From Asterochloris sp. CNOR1 (taxonomy: Eukaryota; Chlorophyta; Trebouxiophyceae; Trebouxiales; Trebouxiaceae), in the NCBI GenBank assembly GCA_963969365.1, contig OZ017750.1:1674001-1738000 (forward strand): 64,000 nucleotides of DNA, written 5' to 3'. Position 1 is the stretch's first letter, and each line of letters opens with the position of its first letter. This document shows, piece after piece, positions 57,901-64,000 of the stretch. The notes beneath the pieces are model-generated. The model saw only the letters and a list, made by a program, of their open reading frames with translations. It ran no database searches and was not told where the DNA came from. Made by a program: the position numbers and the translations under genes.

Positions 57901-59336
57901 CTCGTCCTTGGCAATGCTGCCAGTGGCTGGGTGCACAACCCCTGCACTCAGAGAGATCGTGACTTTGTGGTGTGCCTCCGGGTAGCCAGCAGCCAATACT
58001 GACAGCAGAAGAGGGAGCCCATCAGGGGTGTCTCAGGTGAAGAGATGGTGCTGCAAGCTTGCAGATGTTTCACCCTCATGCTGAATAGCAATGGAATGTC
58101 AAACCTGACACAAACAGCTCAATGCTGTTGTAGTCGAGACTCTGAATGGGATGCTGTTCCCCAGAGGAGTCAGCCAGCTCGAAGGCAGTCAGCCTGCAGA
58201 AGTGCAGCGCAGAGTTGTAGAGCAAGGCAAGGCTCCAGCAGCTGCAGCTTCATGCAAAAGAAGGCCTCCAACTCCTGGGTCAGACTCCAGAATTCCCCTA
58301 AAAGGGCAAGCAGCATGAAGCTCATACTTGTGCACCAGATTGTGCACCGCAATCCACCTGCGCACTATGGTGCCCTGACACTCAGCTGCAGCAGTGGTTG
58401 CCAGAGCATCTGCTGCTGCGATCACATGCTCGAACGGCAGGCGGCCCAACAGGCCTTTGCTGTCAGGTGCAGCTGTGGCTGACAGAACATGTGAGGCTGC
58501 TGGCACATCCTCGAAAGACACAAACGCAAGAGCACACCTCCGCACCGCCTGGTCCTCGCTGTCACCTGCAGCTGTGGCTGCCAGCGCATCTGCCTCGCTG
58601 GAGGCTGCAGGCACATCCTTGACAGGCAGGATGCACTCCTCCGGCTCTCTCTGGGCTCGCTGCTCCCGGTAGTTGACCCCCTGAGCAGCCTGGCGGCCGG
58701 AGCCAACTATAGCTGCCGGCTCTGCAGGGGCAGCACCCTCATCAGCAGCTGCTGCTGTGGCGTCGGCAGCCTGGGCAGTGCTGCTCTCGGACTTAGGCTT
58801 CCCCATTGCCTTGGTGCTGCGCTTGGCAGGTGGAGCTGCGGGCTTGCCATTGGCTGCAGAGGCGTCCACAGGCACACTGGGCTCTGAGGCAGATGACAGC
58901 TTGCGCTTGCCAGCTGCCTTGCTTCTTTTGGGCTGGTCTGCAAGGAGATCTGCGGGCTTCTGAGCTGGCTCCTTGGCCACCATGGCAGTGCGGGCAGCCT
59001 TAGGCTTGCCAGTCTTGCCAATCTGCTTGGCCGTGGCAGATCCTGCTGGGTCAGGGCAGACCTGCATGCTTGCTGGCCGCTTGTTGCCAGTCATCTGGTT
59101 TTCTACAGCAGCAGCAGCACCCATCAGCTGGCCTGATGCCAGAGCACCATCACCAGGTCTGGAAGGGTTTGCTGCATGGGGTTTGCAGGTGCAGGCAGAG
59201 GTTGCTGTGCTAAAAGGCCCACAGATGTAGATCTGCATGCAGCCCTACCCTTGGCACTGCTGAGGTCCTCCATGGTCACGTCTGGATCCGTTGTCCCTTT
59301 GCTAGGTAGTTTTGTGGGCACTGCTGAAGTGGCCAT
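42943..59336 (-). CDS. MET1: MET1/DNMT1-type maintenance DNA (cytosine-5) methyltransferase
   Basis: Copies CG methylation after replication. Minus-strand order: [20 protein letters not shown] (ATG 59336); basic Lys/Ala N-terminus (59180-58660); RFTS-1 with [13 protein letters not shown] (58310), [20 protein letters not shown] (57880-57820), [20 protein letters not shown] (57450-57385), [18 protein letters not shown] (57055), [20 protein letters not shown] (56715); [19 protein letters not shown] (55800-55740); RFTS-2 with EIDELV (55240), [20 protein letters not shown] (55180), [20 protein letters not shown] and [12 protein letters not shown] (54330-54240), [18 protein letters not shown] (53380). 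BAH-1: [20 protein letters not shown] (50990) and [15 protein letters not shown] (50400). BAH-2: [19 protein letters not shown] (49755) and [20 protein letters not shown] (48480-48430), [13 protein letters not shown] (47635). GK linker 47396-47224. Catalytic: [15 protein letters not shown] (motif I, 46975), [13 protein letters not shown] (46590), [18 protein letters not shown] (motif IV, 46060), [10 protein letters not shown] (motif VI, 45670), [14 protein letters not shown] (45100), [20 protein letters not shown] (TRD, 43755), [13 protein letters not shown] (motif X, 43060). TGA at 42943. No CXXC finger seen. All catalytic motifs are intact. Confidence 0.97.
46095..46250 (-). repeat. Decoy copy of the exon preceding the PCQ motif in MET1
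   Basis: The real exon starts [18 protein letters not shown] (forward GCAGCTTTGCAGCCTGCTCC at 46106) and runs into the catalytic PCQ motif. A copy 109 bp upstream on the gene strand (46215) reads [18 protein letters not shown] and does not contain the catalytic part. Confidence 0.8.
47224..47396 (-). repeat. Five-unit GKGKAAADA coding repeat: expanded GK linker of MET1
   Basis: An exon starting after CTGCAG at 47396 reads, in the phase given by the upstream AAG donor (near 47554), one 30-nt unit ([10 protein letters not shown]) and four 27-nt units (GKGKAAADA three times, GKGRAAADV), ending at a GCAG/GTGCGG donor at 47224. It sits between BAH-2 ([13 protein letters not shown]) and catalytic motif I, the place of the (GK)n hinge in DNMT1. 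The GK frame is preferred over the alternative LARARLQQM frame because of that position. The upstream donor (GTCCGC) is weak. Confidence 0.75.
47950..48390 (-). repeat. About 230-bp tandem duplication across a BAH-2 exon edge in MET1
   Basis: CCAGGACCCACCA...GCTGGCAGC at 48081 recurs at 48308 (offset 227), and the CAGCCCACTAGAGGCAGTGG block at 47958 recurs as CAGCCTATCAGAGACACTGG at 48190 (offset 232). The copy at 48308 adjoins the end of the coding block [13 protein letters not shown]; the other copy lies wholly in the downstream intron. Confidence 0.75.
48490..48770 (-). repeat. Degenerate minisatellite in a MET1 intron
   Basis: Four related blocks of the form GGGC(A/G)G(C/T)(A/G)CCTGCAGC(C/T)TTG(A/G)... 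occur near 48518, 48613, 48679 and 48737, each followed by CCTGC(A/C)-type sequence. Pitch is irregular (about 58-95 bp). No coding role. Confidence 0.5.
52025..52245 (-). repeat. Decoy copy of an Ala-rich linker exon start in MET1
   Basis: The exon encoding [20 protein letters not shown] followed by [12 protein letters not shown] (forward GGTGCAGCAGCAGG at 52029) has a copy 158 bp upstream on the gene strand (52187) encoding [17 protein letters not shown]. The acidic part is absent from the copy. Confidence 0.75.
54395..54555 (-). repeat. Decoy copy of the [13 protein letters not shown] exon start in MET1
   Basis: Forward CCAGCCTCGGCACTGCTGCC (54406) at the exon start before the RFTS-2 block [11 protein letters not shown] recurs as CCAGCCTTGGTACTGCTGGC at 54519 (offset 113), encoding [13 protein letters not shown]. 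Both follow CAG acceptors. Confidence 0.75.
55220..55590 (-). repeat. Decoy copy of the VDEEIDELV exon start in MET1
   Basis: Forward CCAGCTCATCAATCTCCTCATCC (55228) encodes the RFTS-2 exon start [15 protein letters not shown] copy at 55543 (CCAGCTCGTCAATCTCATTGCCC, offset 315) encodes VGNEIDELV after its own CTGCAG, then diverges. Confidence 0.8.
56695..56870 (-). repeat. Probable decoy copy of the NAREALLL segment in MET1
   Basis: Forward CTTCACGCGCA near 56703 ([12 protein letters not shown]-1) resembles CCTCACGTGCA near 56833 (IAREALVL), offset about 130 bp. The shared block is short, so this is the weakest of the set. Confidence 0.5.
58370..58650 (-). repeat. Three tandem copies of a DVPAAS...ATAA segment in MET1
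   Basis: GCTGTCA..TGCAGCTGTGGCTG(A/C)CAG occurs at 58459 and 58558 (offset 99) with a third degenerate copy near 58376. On the gene strand they read [31 protein letters not shown] and [14 protein letters not shown]. Each is followed by CTGCAG then GTGACA, CACCTGACA or CTGAGTG. All are open in one frame, so they may be in-frame coding repeats or an exon end with two decoys. Confidence 0.65.
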
Positions 59337-59539
59337 GCAACAGGTCCTGGTGCAGCAGACAAGACGGACCAGGGGCTGATCAGCCTTGACTCACAGGCCC
59401 AGAGCCGGTGCAAGTTGGCGGGATCGCTGCCTTGAAGTTTGACTTGGCATTGACTTCTAAAAATCTCAAGGCTTGTCAATCCTGAGCAGTGCGATGCTGA
59501 GACTTCAGCATGCTGTCGGGTGAGTGTCGAGGGTGATAC
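59337..59539. promoter_or_regulatory. Short divergent region, MET1 / small plus-strand gene
   Basis: About 200 bp upstream of the MET1 ATG on one side and of a possible small plus-strand gene on the other. No coding or named element recognised; presumed MET1 promoter and 5' UTR. Confidence 0.4.
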
Positions 59540-60149
59540 ATGCCTATGTGTAAGTGCATAGGAGATGCCCTAATCTTCAATTGCCTTATTGGTGTGCAGG
59601 TGTGTGCGCATCAGGACTGCCCAAGTTCTCTATCAGCACAGTCAGCAGGTGCCTGCCACCTCTCTGCTTCTCAAGGTGCCCCTGCTTTGCAAAACTGCCT
59701 GAGTGGTGCTGCGTTTGCAGGGCATAGCTCCTGAGGCCAGCCTGTTGGGCTACAGCACATCAGCCGCTGACGACAAGAGCGCAGGCGGTGTCCACCCTCA
59801 CCTGCCTGGTGAGCTTGGCAAACAGCCCCTCAGAGCTTGCTGGGGCAAAGTCTCGGCAACGATCTGGCTTCCCTTTGTTTTGGCACAGGAGAACAACAGC
59901 TGAGCCCTGACCTTTGCAGACAAACAGAAAACTTCAGACTTCACACGCCAGCATGAGGAGCCCACAGGGTCTCAGAAGACAGCAGATAAGGCTGCTGGCC
60001 ACAAGGGTGAGGATGTTGACCAGAGGATTGCACCCGCGCAGGACCAGGGTGAAGGCGACTCCAATGTCCCACAGGGCGGCACTGGCAAAAAGCCAAAGAA
60101 GGACCACATCCCTGGTGTGGACATAGGCAGCGGCCAGAGCCCTGACTGA
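59540..60149 (+). CDS. Small hydrophilic protein of unknown function
   Basis: The best support is the last exon: after a CAG at 59919 a frame reads KQKTSDFTRQHEEPTGSQ, then charged, Gly/Lys-rich sequence ending GKKPKKDHIPGVDIGSGQ and a TGA at 60147-60149. A middle exon after GCAG (about 59720-59810) reads GIAPEASLLGYSTSAADDK and ends at a GTGAG donor; an earlier block may lie at 59600-59672. The ATG at 59540 is only a candidate. No family was recognised; composition suggests a disordered protein. Head-to-head with MET1 and convergent with the 5'-nucleotidase gene. Confidence 0.35.
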
Positions 60150-60314
60150 GGGGTTAGCATTTCAGCTGACTTGCTTCACTCTACGGTCCAGCTTGTATTA
60201 CAGCAGAAGTCAATTTGGCCTCATCAAGTTGAGTCACTGGATCTGGATAAGTTACACTTGTGCTGGTCAGTGGCAGCACCTGAAGCCCTGGAAGGCATCC
60301 CAGACAACATCTGT

Positions 60315-63300
60315 TCAGGAATCATGCCCAGACCCGTCTGATGAAACTTCAACTGCCTGTGCGAGCAAGGTCAAATCCTCATCCATGTCATCGTCATTGC
60401 CTGGCTGCCCGTCCCCGCGGCTGTGGCTCCGCTGGAACTTCCGCAGATAGTAGGAGCTCAGGTGGCGGTCATGGGGCAGGCTCTGGCTTGGCGATCTAAA
60501 GTACATGTATGGTGTGTAGCGCAGGAAGTTGGCGACCCTGCAGGGCAGTGCGTCAGTCCGCAGGCTGGGCGGCACAGAGTCACAGTGTCAACCTAAAACC
60601 AAGCTCTGGAAAGTAGCTGCAAGCATCCAAGTGCACACAGTGGGACGCCAACAACCCCTCCCTGACCTGGATGTGAATATGTCTGCATACTTCTCGATCT
60701 GCCTGGTCATCTGGCTCTTATCGTTCAAGCCGGCGCGTGACAGGTAGCCCCACCTCTTGCTGAAGACGGCCCCATCAGCCTCCAGCATAGGGCCTGCAGT
60801 TACCAGCAGTGAGACACAAAAGTTATCAAGAGCTCATGACAGCTGTGCATCATTGCCAGGGCCACTGCTGGGGTGCAGCCAGGTTGTGCGCCACACACAT
60901 GGCCAGACATGCCAACACAGCTCGGCACCTCCCAGGCAGTGCATTGCAGGCGGCGCAAGCAGGCAGGGCGGCTGCCTCCTGTGGAGCCTAGCAAGGTGCA
61001 GTCTCCATCAGGCATTGTCGCGCAGGACGACCAGGCAGGCCGGGGGAGAAGCGTACCTAGTGGGCCACCACAGCGCAGCCTGCAGCTTGCCCTTATGCAT
61101 GCCTGGCACGGCCCTCTTGCAGCGGCCCGGCAAGCAACAGCAATCCACAAGCACCCACCTATGAGCTCATCTAGCTGCTCCATGATCATGATCAGCTGCG
61201 CCACTGTGTTATTGACAGCCTCCTCATCGTCCATGGTGGCCAGAGGCTGTCGACTATTGAGCCAGCGCTGGCGGGAGAGGCGTAGCTGGTTGAACAGGTC
61301 GCCAATGATGTCCTTCTTATTCATCAGCTCCTGCAGCAGCAACACAGCCCTGACCTGTGGCAGCCCGGGAAGCAGGCTGTGCAGTTGGTGCAGGCAGCAC
61401 ACGCAGGCAGTCCTTCCTGTCCAGCAGACCCTGCAGCGGCATGACAGTCACACAGCACTTTCCTGCGGCAGCTTGAAAACGGGCTGCACATGCACGTTGC
61501 GTCAGCTTCATATGCCAGTCGGGCTTTATGCTCATCTGCCCCTGCAGCAGCTCAAAGAGATGCTGCTGCTGCAACCTGCGCTGGCGGGGCAAGCCGAGAA
61601 GTGTTGGGCCGACCGAGCAAATGAGTCATTCTGTCCAGGGATCCAGCCTTCATTCCAGCCAGCTGCGGCAGGCAACATGAAGACAACAGCTGACCAGTCA
61701 AGCTCAAGGCTCCTGCTTGCCTCACAAGCCTGTGTCTGAGTCAAGTGCAAGATCGCACCTTGAGCTTGTTTCTGTGCACCCTGCCCTCTGCCAGAGCCTC
61801 GATCTCCTCTTCAAGCTCCCGCACTATAAGGGCAGTGCGCCATCTCAACTTCAACTTTGCCAGAGCAGCGTCCGTGTAGATCTGCAGGCACATGCTCCAG
61901 GACTCATACACGACGAGCAGGGCAGCAGAGGCAGCAGAAGATGGCTTTAAGAAGCAGGCTTCAAGCCTAAGGTGGCTGCAGCTTGCCTCAGGACAGTAGT
62001 ACCTTGGGCCATCCCTGGCCATGATTGAGGTGCTCTGGGCCTCACATGATGGGCCCAAGAGAGCCTTGACCTATGTGGTGGGGGGTTTGAGCTTGCACAC
62101 CAGGCTTGCTAGTGTTGTCCAGGCAGGCACAGGTCCAGGGAGGCCCTCATGTGGTTGCTGAGACACAGCATACCGGCTCCTGTCCAGCTGAGTGCTGGGC
62201 TGTCTGTTTTATTCATGAACTGTCAACATTGCTGAAGGCAGCCCTAACACAAGATCTGGCACTCAAGTGATTGCCCAGATGCGTAGTGTCGTTCCCGTTC
62301 GGCTCTACTAGTGCCCTCTTGCAACAGGGCCTGTTCTTGCTGAGCAGGAACTGTACCAACCCCCCAGTGCAAGCTGCACTGAGCTCCCATTACCGCCGTC
62401 TAGCAACCCTGCTCTGAACAGGCCTTTTTCTACCTGTAACGGTTGTCCCAGGGCCCAGCCACAGGAGTGGCTGCCCATGGACACAAAGCCATGCCGCTCC
62501 AGCTTCAGTTGTAGGGTTTGCAAGAGCAATAAGCCCCCACACAGGTGGGCCCCACAAAACGCAGGCACACAATGTCCCCCACCCATGAGATCACCAACAG
62601 AAGAGGATGCCCCAGCTTACGTGGTCGCCGACATAGAGAATGTCATCCCCCTCCAGCTCTAGTGCCTTCTCCACCATGTGCGCGCTGCCCCCACAGAAGA
62701 GCCCCCCCTTTTTGGCCACCATGCAGGGGCGCATCAGCCCATTCTCTGTCACGATCTGGTACAGGCTCATGTTGTAGGTGAAGAAGTCGGGTTTGCGCGC
62801 CTGCACAATGACCTGCAGGCAGCAAGATTATCTTCAAGGAGTGCCTCCCAGAAGAGTGTGCAGGGTTTGCACACCTGCACAATGACCCTGCAGGCAAAGC
62901 AAGGGGCAGCCTCAGGGGCGAGGGCGGCGCCACCCAGCGCACCTTATGATCCCCTGCATACTGACCTACAGCTCAGTAGCAGGGCAACGATTCAACACTC
63001 GTTGCACTTGCTGCTTGTCAAGACTGTGAACAAGCCCAGGCTCTTAGGTTGTGACCTCAGGAGCAGCACGGGGCAGCATGCACCATGCACAAGAAGACAC
63101 CTGCAGCCTGGAAGGGACGTGAAGCGACTCCTGGTCACAGGGCCATCGCGCTGAGGACCCTTGTTACACGCGTTTGGGTCTGGTTTGCACACACACGGCA
63201 GGCAGGTCAGCCCTCGTCTGAGGAAGATGGAGCTCACCATGTCAAAGAGATCCCGCCACCGCATGCCTTCTGGGAGGAAGCGCTCATACGCAAAGCACAT

Positions 63301-64000
63301 CATCCGGTCTGTGTATCTGTACGCAAATACTAGTCTGGAGACTAAACCATCTGGAGAGATTGAAGGGCATGCAGCTGGGTGTTGCCTGCTTCTGATGCAC
63401 AAGCAGCATCTCACTCATAGTCAGAATTGGTTATGAGCATGAGGATCTTGCCCTGCAAGCAGCAGTCCAGCCTTGGCAGCTGTTCAATAAGGGCGACGGT
63501 GCTCACGCAGTCTTGCTTTGGGCTGCTGCTTCCTGCAGTGCTCATGCCTGTACTCAACATAGCAGACAGGGTAGGTGGACTGCTGATTCCTTTGACAACA
63601 CCACCCATGCAAAACAGAGCAACGAATGCTGATCAGAAGAGCTCACCGCCTCCTTCTGATCCAACAGTGTGGCAGCCATGTCTGGATCAAGTTCAACATA
63701 TCGCTCTGGCTCCTGCAGGAGGTGGCAGCGGCTGTGATGCTCAAAGGACCTCAAAGTGGGGACTCACACATGCTGCAAGCAGCTCGAACTCAGACCACAC
63801 ATGTTGACAAAACCTACAGAGTGCTCAACCTTACGCATAGCAGAGGCCAGCAGGGCCTGCTTGCTGCAGCTGTAGGCACAGGACTGCCCAGTACGTGTCT
63901 AGTCTGACAGTAGATGTCCAGCACTTGGTTAGGCAAGGCCACCCGAGGCCTGTCACAGCTGCATGCGCACAGCAGTGCAGCAGGTGACCAGGGAGTCAAC
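60315..64000 (-). CDS. HAD-superfamily 5'-nucleotidase, NT5C2/NT5DC family (5' end off window)
   Basis: Family role: cytosolic HAD enzymes dephosphorylating purine nucleoside monophosphates such as IMP/GMP, or related NT5DC proteins. Minus-strand order: RPRVALPNQVLDIYCQT (about 63945-63895); RYVELDPDMAATLLDQKEA (about 63705-63645); GKILMLITNSDYEYTDRMMC (HAD motif II Thr; 63450-63415 and about 63312 on); ERFLPEGMRWRDLFDMV (63285-63235); VIVQARKPDFFTYNMSLYQI (62810-62755); VAKKGGLFCGGSAHMVEKAL (62722-62660); DDILYVGDH (62645-62620) joined to IYTDAALAKLKLRWRTALIV (about 61885), restoring the GDHIYTD metal-site motif; ELMNKKDIIGDLFNQLRL (61332-61280); EADGAVFSKRWGYLSRAGLN (60783-60725); RVANFLRYTPYMYFRSPSQS (60537-60480). 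An acidic tail ends at TGA 60315. The catalytic DxDxT motif I must lie beyond 64000. Substrate not proven. Confidence 0.9.
62785..62895 (-). repeat. Decoy copy of the VIVQARKPDFF exon start in the 5'-nucleotidase gene
   Basis: Forward GGGTTTGCGCGCCTGCACAA (62790) is the exon start encoding VIVQARKPD. GGGTTTGCACACCTGCACAA at 62863 (offset 73) is a near-identical copy in the upstream intron encoding VIVQVCKP, followed by unrelated sequence. Confidence 0.9.

Overview
This is a 64-kb nuclear window from an intron-rich, GC-rich, GCAG/GCATGC-rich eukaryote, most likely a chlorophyte green alga (trebouxiophyte-like). A Ycf45/SpoIIIAA-type plastid ATPase points to a photosynthetic eukaryote. A MET1-type DNA methyltransferase with two targeting (RFTS) modules and no visible CXXC finger points to the green lineage. 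The species cannot be named from sequence alone. Genes are split into many short exons (about 14-400 nt) with GT-AG introns, so long open frames usually run through introns and are not gene models. No rRNA, tRNA, CRISPR or transposon was recognised.

Layout: (1) 1-3828, minus, 3'-truncated at the left edge: CNNM/MGR-type DUF21+CBS membrane protein, paralog A. (2) 4705-8773, plus: unrecognised zinc-finger/AT-hook protein. (3) about 9067-12529, plus: unrecognised Gln/Ala-rich coiled-coil protein. (4) 12962-19146, minus: CNNM/MGR paralog B. (5) 19530-28426, plus: retromer subunit VPS35. (6) about 28937-30112, minus: doubtful leucine-rich gene or remnant. (7) 30228-36517, minus: cleavage/polyadenylation factor FIP1. 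(8) 36949-42785, plus: Ycf45/SPD1-like P-loop ATPase. (9) 42943-59336, minus: 16-kb MET1/DNMT1 gene. (10) about 59540-60149, plus: small unrecognised gene. (11) 60315 to beyond 64000, minus: HAD-type cytosolic 5'-nucleotidase (NT5C2-like), 5' end off the window.

Orientation mostly alternates, giving short divergent intergenic regions (A/zinc gene, B/VPS35, FIP1/Ycf45-like, MET1/small gene) and convergent 3' ends (coiled-coil/B, Ycf45-like/MET1, small gene/nucleotidase). The genes are ordinary housekeeping and do not form a pathway.

The most unusual signal is architectural. In at least six genes on both strands, splice junctions are accompanied by one to three diverged tandem copies of the same exon edge plus adjoining intron, at offsets of about 70-320 bp. 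The copies carry recognisable but mostly frame-broken exon pieces ('decoy exon edges'). I list 16 such loci in or beside genes whose real exon is fixed by a known protein family or by an open frame. This suggests recurrent small tandem duplication across splice sites as a route of intron growth, alternative splicing or intron gain. Exon coordinates were read by eye and are approximate unless given exactly.
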